Of a stretch of 64,000 nt of DNA, positions 23,145 to 31,724 are shown piece by piece. Source of the DNA: Demequina flava (GTDB lineage: Bacteria > Actinomycetota > Actinomycetes > Actinomycetales > Demequinaceae); NCBI RefSeq assembly GCF_000975035.1, contig NZ_BBRA01000002.1, positions 372,001 through 436,000 on the forward strand, written 5' to 3'. Both the position numbers and the translations under genes were made by a program. The stretch's first letter is position 1; each line of letters opens with the position of its first letter. Below the pieces are notes generated by a model, which saw nothing but the letters and a program-made list of their open reading frames with translations, did not search any database and had not been told where the DNA came from.

Positions 23145-24788
23145 ATGTCGACCCTGCGCATCGCACTCGCCCAAGTTAACGCCTGTGTCGGCGATATCGC
23201 TGGTAATGCCGCGATTATCAAGGACCGCTGTCACGCCGCCCACGATGCGGGCGCACGCGTCGTGGTGTTCCCCGAAATGGTGCTGACCGGTTACCCGATT
23301 GAAGACTTAGCCCTGCGCGAAAGCTTCCAGCGCGCGTGTGAACGTGGCCTGACCATGCTCGCCGCAGAGCTCGCAGATGAGGCACTTGGAGACCTCACCG
23401 TCATCGTGGGCTCACTGGGCGTGTCCGGTGCCGAGCGTCCGCTGAATGAAGCCGCGGTACTTCACGGCGGCGTTGTGACCCACCGCTACGCGAAGCACCA
23501 TCTTCCCAACTACGGAGTGTTTGACGAGCGGCGCATCTTTGGAACCGGTGACGACTCGTGCGTGATCGAAGTCGACGGCCGGCGCATCGGGACCGTGATC
23601 TGCGAGGACATCTGGGCCGATGGCGGCCCCGTAGCGGAGCTCGCGGCGGCGGACATTGACCTGCTCGCCGTCCTCAATGGCTCGCCGTTCGAAGAGGGCA
23701 AGGGCCAGGTACGGACCGACCTCGTCCGCCGACGGGCTGCCGAAGTCAACGCACCCGTTGCCTATGTGAACCTATGGGGCGGACAGGACGACCTGGTCTT
23801 TGATGGCCACTCTTTCATCGTCGGCGCCGACGGCGCTTGGATGGCCAACGCACCGGGGTTCGAAGATGCGCTTGTGGTGTGGGATCTGGCCGATGCTGGG
23901 GCGCCGGCCGTACCCGGCACCGCCGTGGACTTCGCCTCCGATGACGAGCAGGTCTATCGCGCATGCGTCACGGGGATGCGCGACTACGTCGTCAAGAACG
24001 GTTTCACCTCCGTCATTCTGGGCATGTCCGGCGGCATCGACTCTGCGCTCACCGCAGCGATTGCTGCGGACGCGATCGGCGGCACCAACGTCGTGGGCGT
24101 ATCGATGCCTTCCGACTTCTCCTCCGACCACTCCAAGGACGATGCTGCGGATCTCGCAAAGCGCCTGGGTGCGGACTACCGCGTGGAACCGATCGGGCCA
24201 ATCGTCGATGCGTATCAACGTCAACTCGCGCTGACCGGTGTCGCCGAGGAGAACCTCCAAGCCCGTGTGCGCGGAGTGATCTTGATGGGTCTGTCGAACC
24301 GCGAAGGTCACCTCGTCATCGCGCCGGGCAACAAGTCCGAACTCGCCACCGGCTACGCCACGATCTATGACGCGGGGTCGATCGGCGGCTTCGCGCCGCT
24401 CAAGGACATCGACAAGACACGGGTGTGGGATCTGGCCCGGTGGCGCAACGCGTATGCGCGTGAGCGGGGCGAGACTGAGCCCATCCCAGAGAACTCGATC
24501 ACCAAGCCTCCCAGCGCTGAACTGCGGCCGGGTCAGACTGACCAGGATTCGCTCCCGGAGTACGAGCTTCTCGATGAGGTCCTCGACGCCTACGTGGAGC
24601 ACGCGGAGGGTCGCGAGGAGCTGTTGGCCCGCGGTTTCGACGTCGAGGTTGTCGACAAAGTCCTGTCCCTCGTGGACCGAGCTGAGTGGAAGCGTCGTCA
24701 GTACCCCTTGGGACCCAAGGTGACCGCGTTGGCGTTTGGCCGCGACCGCCGCCTACCCATCACCAACCGGTGGCGCGAGCTCTCGTAA
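23145..24788 (+). CDS. nadE: Glutamine-dependent NAD+ synthetase
   Basis: 547 aa. Converts deamido-NAD to NAD using glutamine. N-terminal nitrilase-type amidase (residues 1-~250) with Glu (FPEMVLTGYP), Lys (YAKHHLPNYG) and nucleophile Cys (GTVICEDIWA). C-terminal ATP-pyrophosphatase synthetase with the P-loop GMSGGIDSALTAAIA and APGNKSELATGYATIYD. ATG 23145 has TAGGCT 7 bases upstream and no ribosome-binding site, so the message is probably leaderless. A very long frame that starts at 22059 and includes this gene is an artefact overlapping glnA2. Confidence 0.96.
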   Translation: MSTLRIALAQVNACVGDIAGNAAIIKDRCHAAHDAGARVVVFPEMVLTGYPIEDLALRESFQRACERGLTMLAAELADEALGDLTVIVGSLGVSGAERPLNEAAVLHGGVVTHRYAKHHLPNYGVFDERRIFGTGDDSCVIEVDGRRIGTVICEDIWADGGPVAELAAADIDLLAVLNGSPFEEGKGQVRTDLVRRRAAEVNAPVAYVNLWGGQDDLVFDGHSFIVGADGAWMANAPGFEDALVVWDLADAGAPAVPGTAVDFASDDEQVYRACVTGMRDYVVKNGFTSVILGMSGGIDSALTAAIAADAIGGTNVVGVSMPSDFSSDHSKDDAADLAKRLGADYRVEPIGPIVDAYQRQLALTGVAEENLQARVRGVILMGLSNREGHLVIAPGNKSELATGYATIYDAGSIGGFAPLKDIDKTRVWDLARWRNAYARERGETEPIPENSITKPPSAELRPGQTDQDSLPEYELLDEVLDAYVEHAEGREELLARGFDVEVVDKVLSLVDRAEWKRRQYPLGPKVTALAFGRDRRLPITNRWRELS

Positions 24789-24792
24789 CCCG

Positions 24793-24873
24793 AGCATCGG
24801 CCCTCCACAGCACCGCAACGAGACGGCCAGCGCTCACCGGAAGGCTGGAGCCTGCCGAGTATGTACGGCCAGG
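24793..24873. repeat. Intergenic composite repeat, copy 1 (upstream of panB)
   Basis: Three anchors in the same order as at 34014-34097: gcatcggccc (24793), acggccag (24822) and gccgagtatgtacggccagg (24854-24873). Spacing is 29 then 32 bases here and 33 then 31 in the other copy. It fills most of the nadE-panB gap. Origin and role unknown. Confidence 0.6.
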
Positions 24874-24894
24874 AGAATTGCCTAGAGTGGAGCC

Positions 24895-25695
24895 ATGAAG
24901 AAGGTTCGGATCCACCACTTCGCCGAGATGAAGGCCCGCGGCGAGAAGATCACCATGCTCACCGCCTACGACTACCCCACCGCGAAGGCCTTTGACGCCG
25001 CTGGCGTGGACATTCTGCTGGTCGGAGACTCGCTCGGTGACAACATCCTTGGCTATGACTCAACCGTGCCGCTGACGCTCGACGAGATGATCCCCTTCGC
25101 GCGAGCCGTCTCCCGTGCCGCTGGGCACTCGTTTGTGGTGGCGGACCTTCCCTTCGGCAGTTACGAGGTCTCGCCCCAGCAGGCCGTCGAGTCCTCGATC
25201 CGCATGATGAAGCTCTCCGGCGCCAACGCGATCAAGTTCGAGGGCGGACGGCGCATCGCGGACCAGGTGAAGGCAGTGACCGACGCGGGGATCCCGTTCT
25301 GCGGGCACCTCGGGTTCACGCCCCAATCGGAGAACGCCCTGGGCGGACGCCGCATTCAGGGGCGCGGTGATGGCGCATACGACGAAATGCTGGCTGATGC
25401 CGTGGCGCTTCAGGAAGCGGGAGCCTTCGCTGTGGTGCTCGAGATGGTCATCGCGCCGGTGGCCGAGAAGATCTCTGCAGCTCTCGATATCCCGACCATC
25501 GGAATCGGGGCGGGACCCAACACCGATGGCCAGGTGCTCGTGTGGCTGGACGCCATGGGAGTCGGCGACTGGCACCCGAGCTTTTCGAAGCAGTTCGCTG
25601 CCGTGGGCGAGGCCATGACAGGCGGCGCAGCGGCGTACGTCGCCGAGGTCAAGGGCGGCGCCTTCCCCATCACCGACCACACGTTCGACGAGTAG
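24895..25695 (+). CDS. panB: 3-methyl-2-oxobutanoate hydroxymethyltransferase (ketopantoate synthesis)
   Basis: 266 aa TIM-barrel enzyme making ketopantoate from 2-oxoisovalerate and methylene-THF for pantothenate/CoA. Marks: MLTAYDYPTAKAFDAAGVD, the Mg-binding LLVGDSLGDNILGYDSTVPLT, ADLPFGSYE, KFEGG, GHLGFTPQ and catalytic Glu in VLEMVIAPVAEKI (family ECVP region). TAGAGT lies 6 bases before the ATG, overlapping a GGAG, so either leaderless or short-leader translation is possible. Preceded by a repeated intergenic element. Confidence 0.95.
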   Translation: MKKVRIHHFAEMKARGEKITMLTAYDYPTAKAFDAAGVDILLVGDSLGDNILGYDSTVPLTLDEMIPFARAVSRAAGHSFVVADLPFGSYEVSPQQAVESSIRMMKLSGANAIKFEGGRRIADQVKAVTDAGIPFCGHLGFTPQSENALGGRRIQGRGDGAYDEMLADAVALQEAGAFAVVLEMVIAPVAEKISAALDIPTIGIGAGPNTDGQVLVWLDAMGVGDWHPSFSKQFAAVGEAMTGGAAAYVAEVKGGAFPITDHTFDE

Positions 25696-25749
25696 CCGGC
25701 GGCGCTGCTGAGCGCCCGGAACTCCTCACGCTTCTACCAAAGGACAGCC

Positions 25750-26424
25750 ATGCCCACGCTCGCCATCATTGGAGCCGGACCAGGTCTGGGCGCAGCCGTT
25801 GCTCGCCGTTTCGGTCGCGAAGGCTTTTCCATTGCGCTCATCTCACGCGATCAGGCCAAACTCGACGCGCTCGCAACCGAACTGTCCAAAGACGGGGTCA
25901 CTGCGCGCGGATTCGCGGCCAACGTCCTCGACGCCGCTGCGCTAGAGGCAGCGTTGGACAGCGCTGCTCGTGAACTCGGCCCCATCACATCGCTGCAGTA
26001 CAGCCCGCTCCCAGCGCGGACCTATTTGAAGCCGGTCTTAGACCTGACCCCTGAGCTCGCGAGCGAGGCGCTCCAGTTCTCCGCGTTGGGGCTTATTTCT
26101 GCGGTCCGTGCGGTGCTTCCCGCCATGCGCGAGGCCAACGAGGGAAGCATCATCCTCATCAACGGTGGCACCTCCGTGAAGGCCCGCGCAGGATTCTCCG
26201 CGACCTCCGTGGCCTTTCCCGCCGAGAGTGCATACGGCGAGATGCTCCACGAGGCACTTGCCGACGAGGCTGTGCGCGTACGCCAGCTCGTCATTCCCGG
26301 CGCAATCCCCAAACTGCAGCTGCCTGGCGGCATCAACGATGTCGCTGACACGATCTGGAACCTCCACAGCACCGATGGCGACTTCCGGACCATGCTCATC
26401 CCGCTTGAAGACGGGCGCGAATAG
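25750..26424 (+). CDS. Short-chain dehydrogenase/reductase-like protein
   Basis: 224 aa with AAAGGA before ATG 25750. Rossmann start TLAIIGAGPGLGAAVARRFGREGF (Gly-rich GxGPGLG rather than TGxxxGIG) and SRDQAKLDALATEL follow SDR spacing. The catalytic Ser-Tyr-Lys set is not clear: INGGTSVKARAGFSATSVAFPAESAYGEML has Ser/Tyr but no YxxxK, so it may be an atypical SDR or an NADP-binding protein without classical catalysis. Probably co-oriented with panB but with a 54-base gap. Confidence 0.8.
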   Translation: MPTLAIIGAGPGLGAAVARRFGREGFSIALISRDQAKLDALATELSKDGVTARGFAANVLDAAALEAALDSAARELGPITSLQYSPLPARTYLKPVLDLTPELASEALQFSALGLISAVRAVLPAMREANEGSIILINGGTSVKARAGFSATSVAFPAESAYGEMLHEALADEAVRVRQLVIPGAIPKLQLPGGINDVADTIWNLHSTDGDFRTMLIPLEDGRE

Positions 26425-26437
26425 CCTCGGACTGGGC

Positions 26438-26638
26438 TCAGGACCCCTTGCGCCAGTCCTCGTCGGCCTCCTCCCACGCTTCAGTGCGTTTCTTCGCGGT
26501 CTCCAAAGCCCGGGCCGCTTCTGCGCGCGTGGCGTATGGCCCCATGCGGTTTTCCCACGAGCTCTGCGGGCCTTCCTCGACCTCGCCCGTGCTCGTATTG
26601 AAGTAGAACTGCGACTTTCCGTCGTCCTGGTTGGACAT
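26438..26638 (-). CDS. Small SPOR-like protein
   Basis: 66 aa from ATG 26638 (GGGGGAGG 8 bases upstream). The sequence QFYFNTSTGEVEEGPQSSW...RMGPYATRAEAARALETAKKRTEAWEEADEDW matches a family of short actinobacterial 'SPOR domain' proteins usually next to map. Cytoplasmic, acidic at the end. Divergent from map, with start codons 32 bases apart. Function not known. Confidence 0.7.
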   Translation of the reverse strand: MSNQDDGKSQFYFNTSTGEVEEGPQSSWENRMGPYATRAEAARALETAKKRTEAWEEADEDWRKGS

Positions 26639-26669
26639 GTGCATCGCCTCCCCCAATAGACTGCCAGGC

Positions 26670-27551
26670 ATGAGCCCTGTGCGCGACAAGATCACCAAGG
26701 GCACCGTGTCTGCGCGGCGCGATGTGCCCTCCTCCATTGCTCGTCCTGAATACGTAGGGCGCAAGGTCGCCGCGACCTGGCAAGGCGGTGACGTTCACGA
26801 TGCCGAGACGATTGAGAAGATCCGGATCAGCGCCAAGATCGCTGCGGGCGCACTGGCCGAGGTCGGCCGCCATGTGGCACCAGGTGTCACCACCGATGAA
26901 CTTGACCGGGTTGGCCACGAATACGTCCTGGACCACGGCGCGTATCCGTCGACGCTCGGATACCCAGGCGCCGCAGGACGACCCCCATTCCCCAAGGCCT
27001 TGTGTACGTCCGTCAACGAGATCATCTGTCACGGAATCCCGGACTCGACGGTCGTCGAGGAAGGCGACATCGTGAAAGTGGACATCACCGCCTTCAAGAA
27101 CGGCGTCCACGGCGACAACTGTGGGTCTTTCATCGCAGGCGAAGGCTCCGACGAGGCCCGCCAACTTGTTGAGGTCACGCACGAAGCGATGACCCGCGGC
27201 ATTAAGGCAGCCAAGCCTGGGCGCGAGGTCAACGTCATCGGACGTGTGATCGAAAAGTACGCCGCACGCTTTGGCTACGAGTCGGTGCGCAACTACACCG
27301 GCCACGGCGTTGGCCCGGCCTTCCACACCGGCCTCGTCGTCCCCCACTACGACGCCGCACCTATGCACGACGACATCATCGAGCCCGGGATGGTCTTTAC
27401 CATCGAGCCGATGCTGTGTATGGGTTCAGAGGCCAGCCACGAGTGGGATGACGGCTGGACCGTCGCCACCGATGACGGCTCCTGGGTGGCACAGTTTGAA
27501 CACACCATGGTCATTACCGACGAGGGCGCGGAGGTCCTGACACTGCCATGA
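26670..27551 (+). CDS. map: Methionine aminopeptidase, type I
   Basis: 293 aa. Removes N-terminal Met from nascent proteins with a dinuclear metal site. Ligands visible: Asp in KVDITAFKNGVHGDN (both Asp), His in GHGVGPAFHTG, Glu in FTIEPML and Glu in QFEHTMVIT. The ~40-residue N-terminal extension (VRDKITKGTVSARRDVPSSIARPEYVG) is typical of actinobacterial MapB. TAGACT lies 7 bases before the ATG, suggesting a leaderless mRNA. Overlaps ppgK by four bases (ATGA). Confidence 0.96.
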   Translation: MSPVRDKITKGTVSARRDVPSSIARPEYVGRKVAATWQGGDVHDAETIEKIRISAKIAAGALAEVGRHVAPGVTTDELDRVGHEYVLDHGAYPSTLGYPGAAGRPPFPKALCTSVNEIICHGIPDSTVVEEGDIVKVDITAFKNGVHGDNCGSFIAGEGSDEARQLVEVTHEAMTRGIKAAKPGREVNVIGRVIEKYAARFGYESVRNYTGHGVGPAFHTGLVVPHYDAAPMHDDIIEPGMVFTIEPMLCMGSEASHEWDDGWTVATDDGSWVAQFEHTMVITDEGAEVLTLP

Positions 27552-28375
27552 GTAAGAACATTGCAATCGGCGTAGACATTGGCGGCACTGGGATCAAGGC
27601 TGCTCCCGTCAAGCTCAAGACCGGCAAGTTTGTCGAGGAGCGCTACCGGATTCCGACGCCTGACCCTTCCACTCCTGACTCGATCGCCCGCACCGTGGCG
27701 AAGTGCATCACGCGCTTTGAACCATCGCGGAAGACGCCCGTGGGCGTGGCTTTCCCCGGCGTTATTCAACAGGGAGTGGTCAAGACGGCCGCGAACCTCG
27801 ACGACGCGTGGATTGGCGTCAACCTGCGCGAGCTCATCCGCGACTACGCCGGCCACGACGTGTACGTGATGAACGACGCAGACGCCGCCGGATTCGGAGA
27901 ACACCGCCACGGCGCCGCGAATGGGCGCGACGGGGTGGTCCTGATGACCACGCTCGGCACCGGAATCGGATCTGCTTTGATCGCGGACGGTGAACTGGTC
28001 CCCAATACCGAGTTCGGACACACCATCATCGACGGCGAGATCGCTGAACATTGGGCAGCAGAGTCTGCCCGAGACCGCCTCGACCTCGACTGGGACGGTT
28101 GGATCAAAAACCTCCAGCGCTTCTATTCCGAGATGGAGAAGCTGCTGTGGCCTGACCTGATCATCGTGGGTGGTGGCGTGTCTAAGTCGCACCACATGTT
28201 CCTGCCGCACCTCACCCTGCGGGCTCCCATCATCCCTGCTGAGCTTCGCAACGGTGCCGGAATTGTGGGCGCCGCGTCGTGGGCCGCTGCGGCCGTCAAG
28301 CGCGAGGAAAAGCGCGCGAAGGATGCGGCCAAGGTTGCCGAGAAGAAGGCGAAGAAGGCGGCGTCGAAGGGCTAG
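27548..28375 (+). CDS. ppgK: Polyphosphate/ATP glucokinase
   Basis: 275 aa. Phosphorylates glucose using polyphosphate (or ATP), an actinobacterial ROK-family enzyme. GVDIGGTGIKAAPV is the phosphate-binding DxGGT motif; MNDADAAGFGE contains the catalytic Asp; TTLGTGIGSALI is phosphate 2. The Lys/Ala-rich tail (KREEKRAKDAAKVAEKKAKKAA) is a common disordered end that could bind polyphosphate. Coupled to map; the stop shares CTAG with the convergent gene. Confidence 0.95.
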   Translation: MSKNIAIGVDIGGTGIKAAPVKLKTGKFVEERYRIPTPDPSTPDSIARTVAKCITRFEPSRKTPVGVAFPGVIQQGVVKTAANLDDAWIGVNLRELIRDYAGHDVYVMNDADAAGFGEHRHGAANGRDGVVLMTTLGTGIGSALIADGELVPNTEFGHTIIDGEIAEHWAAESARDRLDLDWDGWIKNLQRFYSEMEKLLWPDLIIVGGGVSKSHHMFLPHLTLRAPIIPAELRNGAGIVGAASWAAAAVKREEKRAKDAAKVAEKKAKKAASKG

Positions 28376-29781
28376 TGCTCCGCGCCTTGCTCGCCGGTGA
28401 GTTCTTGAGGAATGACCGTGCGTCGTGCCACGTAGCGCGGGAACCACTCGGATCCTGTGCGCGCTCGGTGCGGAGGCGCGAGTGTGATCGCACGCATGCG
28501 CGGCACAATGCACGCCAACGCCACGAGGATGAACCAGCCACCTTCAACCAGCATCTTGGACTCGGCGAGGCCCTGAGCGGCCAGCGCGCCGATGAGCAGG
28601 AACCATCCCAGCGGCAGCCACGTGTCCTGCTGGCGTCCGTACTCAACAGCACGCCATGCGCGCGCTGCCATGAGGACGACGATGGCAATGATGAGCGCAA
28701 GCCCCATCAGGCCGAGCTGGAGCCATGCGTCCAGGTAGACGTTGTGGGCGTGCGTGGCGCGCACAGTGGTCTCTCCGACCACAGCTGAATACGGCTCTGC
28801 CCAGATAGGCCACACGCCCACGAAGCCCCAACCTTCGGGACGGAGTTGGGCAATGTCGACAACGCGTTCCCAGATCCCTGTGCGGTTGGTGAGGTCGGGG
28901 TCGCGCTCAAGCATCTCGAGCAACGAGTCAATCTGGCTCAGCGCAAAGGCGCCGACGGCCACGAGCATGCCGATAAAACTGACGGAGATGATCCGCTTGC
29001 CCGGTGGGTCTGCGGCACGAATAACCACTCCGAAGACAGCGAGCACGATCACGACGGCCGCGACAACCGTGACGGTCGCAGACTGCGTCAGCAGGTGCAC
29101 GCCAATGGCGGTCATCAGCGTGATCCAGCCATTGCGCGCGCTGATGCGCCGCTCAAGGCGCAAGATCACGGCGAGAATTCCCACGAGCAGCGCGATCATG
29201 CCAAACGGATTGCGGTTGCCCACAAAGCCCTGGATGGGACCGCCGTCAATCAGTGCGTTCTCGGACCACACGAACGGCGAGGTTGCGTCGTCGAGGCCCG
29301 TGACATCCGAGAAGTCGCCGGCCACCGGCATGAGCTCGTCCTGCACGACCAGGGTGACGAAGACCTCAAAGCCAATTCCGAGCAGCAGGCACCACTGAAG
29401 GCCCCGATAGAGAAGGTCGAGGAACCGCTTGCCACCGACGCCTTGCACCGACACGGCCGCCAGCACGGTGGTCATCACTGTGACCCCCACGGCGAGCGCG
29501 GTAACGCCCGGCGTCGCGGACCAGATGATCGATAGCGCGCCCAGGCCCACAAAAGCGACAATGATGAGCGGGAATCTAGCCCGCCACAACTGTCCGCGGA
29601 ACGCGATCCAGTAGCCGGCCACGGTGAGGACGCACAACAGCGCATACCCCGGGATGCCGAGCATGTAACGGAATCCCTGGCCCGACATCATCAGAACCAC
29701 AGCCAACACCACCAGCGCCTCGCGACCCGCGCGAGAGGACAGCCAGGCATGAAGCCGGCTGCCAATGGTGGCCATGGTCAT
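28372..29781 (-). CDS. O-antigen ligase/polymerase-like multispan membrane protein
   Basis: 469 aa with about 11-12 membrane segments and a large outside loop (residues ~300-390) holding THAHNVYLDAWLQLGLMGL, the H-N-x-x-L signature of the Wzy_C/RfaL (WaaL) family. Such enzymes transfer or polymerise undecaprenyl-linked glycans. ATG 29781 or ATG 29775 could start it. In a Gram-positive it probably acts on a cell-wall polysaccharide or exopolysaccharide; the next leftward gene upstream is an LCP ligase, which attaches such polymers to peptidoglycan. Confidence 0.85.
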   Translation of the reverse strand: MTMATIGSRLHAWLSSRAGREALVVLAVVLMMSGQGFRYMLGIPGYALLCVLTVAGYWIAFRGQLWRARFPLIIVAFVGLGALSIIWSATPGVTALAVGVTVMTTVLAAVSVQGVGGKRFLDLLYRGLQWCLLLGIGFEVFVTLVVQDELMPVAGDFSDVTGLDDATSPFVWSENALIDGGPIQGFVGNRNPFGMIALLVGILAVILRLERRISARNGWITLMTAIGVHLLTQSATVTVVAAVVIVLAVFGVVIRAADPPGKRIISVSFIGMLVAVGAFALSQIDSLLEMLERDPDLTNRTGIWERVVDIAQLRPEGWGFVGVWPIWAEPYSAVVGETTVRATHAHNVYLDAWLQLGLMGLALIIAIVVLMAARAWRAVEYGRQQDTWLPLGWFLLIGALAAQGLAESKMLVEGGWFILVALACIVPRMRAITLAPPHRARTGSEWFPRYVARRTVIPQELTGEQGAEH

Positions 29782-30362
29782 AGTGATCGCAATCTTCTCT
29801 CGACGTCACGGGTACTTGGGGTGGCGTGAAGGAGCGCATGTGGCCCCCCTGGGCCGGTGTTCATGCGATGTTCACCGGCACAACCGATATCGAGTGTAGG
29901 CGAGGATGGCAAACGTGCGCCACTGCGCACAGTGCCCGGGCGTGGCGGCGCAGCGCGTGATCCGTCGTGGTGGCCGCGTAGCGCGAGAGCTCAGTCGGTC
30001 ACGAAGAAAACCGTTTCGATGCCGTCATTCCAGGGGTAACAGCCCTTTTAAGGCAGTTTGTCCATCAAAGTGTGACAGCGGCGCCCAAGTCGTGGCATGA
30101 TTATCGAGATGCGTGATTGCGCTCCGGACCGCAAGGTCTGTGACGCGCTCGATGGCATCCGGCCCCGGCGTCGCTAGCCCCCCTTGCGACGTCGGGGTCG
30201 TCTCATTTCTCGAGCCTTCTCCCCCGCCACACATGGCTCCATCTGCCTGCTTCAGCATGCTCACGTAGGCAAGCACAGCCACCAGGGTGGGACCCAATGA
30301 CAAGGTGCGGGCCGATCCCAGGGTTACGACGGCATCGGCCCTCCCCAAGTTATGGGGCCGAG
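29782..30362. other. 581-bp region without a convincing gene; strong hairpin inside
   Basis: Between the LCP gene end and the O-antigen-ligase start. A 107-codon leftward frame (30025-30348) exists but has no ribosome-binding site or recognisable domain. A 12-bp stem ccccggcgtcgc / gcgacgtcgggg with one G-U-type mismatch lies at about 30163-30197, and a second, weaker hairpin (cggcc...cccc / ggggccg) just after the LCP stop at ~30336-30358 may terminate that gene. The region also holds a gcatcggccc copy (30332). Confidence 0.5.
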
Positions 30363-31634
30363 CTACTCGACGCCACCGACCTCTTCGCCGGCTTCAAAGT
30401 TGCCGTTCTCGACGTCATCCCAGAACTGCGGGAGTTCCTCTTCGGTCAGCAGCACCGTCGAGCCAACGCCATCAACGCTGTAGCCCAGCGAGGTGATCGG
30501 CGGCGTTCCAGTCACGGCATTGCCGCCAAGCGCGCCCCGCATGTCGAGCGCCACGCCCATCAGGTCAAAGACCCCGGTGCCCTCGGAGACTCGGAAAGCA
30601 TCAAGAGTGGCCGACGTGACAGGCAACAACTTCGTGGGGTTGAGAAGGGTGGCCGGGCTCAAGATGCCTTCCGCGACCGCTCCTACGACCTGTCGCTGGC
30701 GCTCGGCGCGGCCGATGTCGCCAAGAGGGTCGGAGTAGCGCATCCGTGAGAACGCCAGCGCGGTTTCACCGTCGACGACGTGGCAGCCGGCCTCCCAGAC
30801 GAGTCCGCTCTTCTCATCGTCGACGTCGTAGTCGAGGCACAATTCCACGCCACCAAGTGCGTCCACGATTTCTTCGACACCGGTGAAGCCGACTTCCATG
30901 TACGTGTCGATGGTCATGCCGGTGAGGTCTTCGACAGTCTCGACGAGCAGCTGTGGCCCGCCAAAGGAGAATGCGGCGTTGATCTTGTTGCTTCCGTACC
31001 CGGGGATCGCAACATACGAGTCGCGCGGGATGGAGATCAGGGAGACCGGGCCGCTCTCTGGGGCATGCATCACCATGATCGTGTCGGTGCGGGCGCCCTC
31101 GGTGCCATCGTCGCCTTCCCACCCTTCGCGCGAGTCCGAGCCCACAATCAACGTCGTGCTACCCGGGGTGTCAGGCTCACCGGACAGCGCATCGACGGTC
31201 TGAATCTGGCCCTGAACCCAAAACAGCAGCCCGCCAAAGATGACGGCCAGAATGAGCAAAATGATGAGCGCGGCCGTGCAGCAGCGGTGCTTCTTGCGCT
31301 TTCGCACGGGGGGTGCCGCAACCGGCGCCTGCTGCTGATAGGTGGGTTCGGGGTTGGCCGTTTGGCTCCCGGCTGCCTGCGCCTGCTGGCGTGGCGGGTA
31401 GGACGGCGGCGGCGTCGTGCGCCGAGGAGGTGTCGACGCCATAGGCGGAGTAGATGCGGCCTGGGGCGGCATGGCGCGGGTCGGGGCCACGGGTTCATCC
31501 TGCGGATTGGCCGGAGTCACGGGAATGCGCGTCGATACTCGTTTGGGCTTAGGTGGCACGGATGGCGGCTTGGGGCGATTCGCGCTACGGGGCGCGTCGC
31601 GCTCGGAGGACTGGCCGGAATCCTGGTTGCTCAC
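30363..31634 (-). CDS. LytR-CpsA-Psr (LCP) family cell-wall glycopolymer ligase
   Basis: 423 aa from GTG 31634, preceded at 6 bases by TACTCT (leaderless-type start). Long Pro-rich cytoplasmic N-terminus (~110 residues), one membrane span (ALIILLILAVIFGGLLFWV), then the LCP domain: LIVGSDSREG, ARTDTIMVMH (Arg/Asp that bind pyrophosphate and Mg), VSLISIPRDSYVAIPGYGSNKINAAFSFGG broken over its strand, and AFSRMRYSDPLGDIGRAERQRQVV. LCP enzymes transfer polyprenyl-linked teichoic acids, arabinogalactan or capsule to peptidoglycan. Confidence 0.95.
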   Translation of the reverse strand: MSNQDSGQSSERDAPRSANRPKPPSVPPKPKRVSTRIPVTPANPQDEPVAPTRAMPPQAASTPPMASTPPRRTTPPPSYPPRQQAQAAGSQTANPEPTYQQQAPVAAPPVRKRKKHRCCTAALIILLILAVIFGGLLFWVQGQIQTVDALSGEPDTPGSTTLIVGSDSREGWEGDDGTEGARTDTIMVMHAPESGPVSLISIPRDSYVAIPGYGSNKINAAFSFGGPQLLVETVEDLTGMTIDTYMEVGFTGVEEIVDALGGVELCLDYDVDDEKSGLVWEAGCHVVDGETALAFSRMRYSDPLGDIGRAERQRQVVGAVAEGILSPATLLNPTKLLPVTSATLDAFRVSEGTGVFDLMGVALDMRGALGGNAVTGTPPITSLGYSVDGVGSTVLLTEEELPQFWDDVENGNFEAGEEVGGVE

Positions 31635-31724
31635 GTCCTGAGAGTATCCCGGTGGCACCGCAATCTCGCGGAGGCGGCACCTAGGTCACGCCACGTGGCG
31701 CAGGGGTATGCCAGGCTCATCCCT

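Noticed and set aside
22059..24788. Very long frame (909 codons) reading through the glnA2 region into nadE
   Set aside because: The first 360 codons are antisense to glnA2 and have no domain; real nadE starts at 23145.
25750..26424. Classical SDR oxidoreductase assignment
   Set aside because: Rossmann start is clear but the YxxxK catalytic motif is not visible, so no reaction is claimed.
28372..28375. CTAG shared as stop codons by convergent genes (also 16685-16688)
   Set aside because: Neat, but expected by chance in tightly packed convergent genes; no function inferred.
30025..30348. 107-codon leftward frame in the 29.8-30.4 kb gap
   Set aside because: No ribosome-binding site, no TANNNT box, unusual composition; kept as a non-coding gap.
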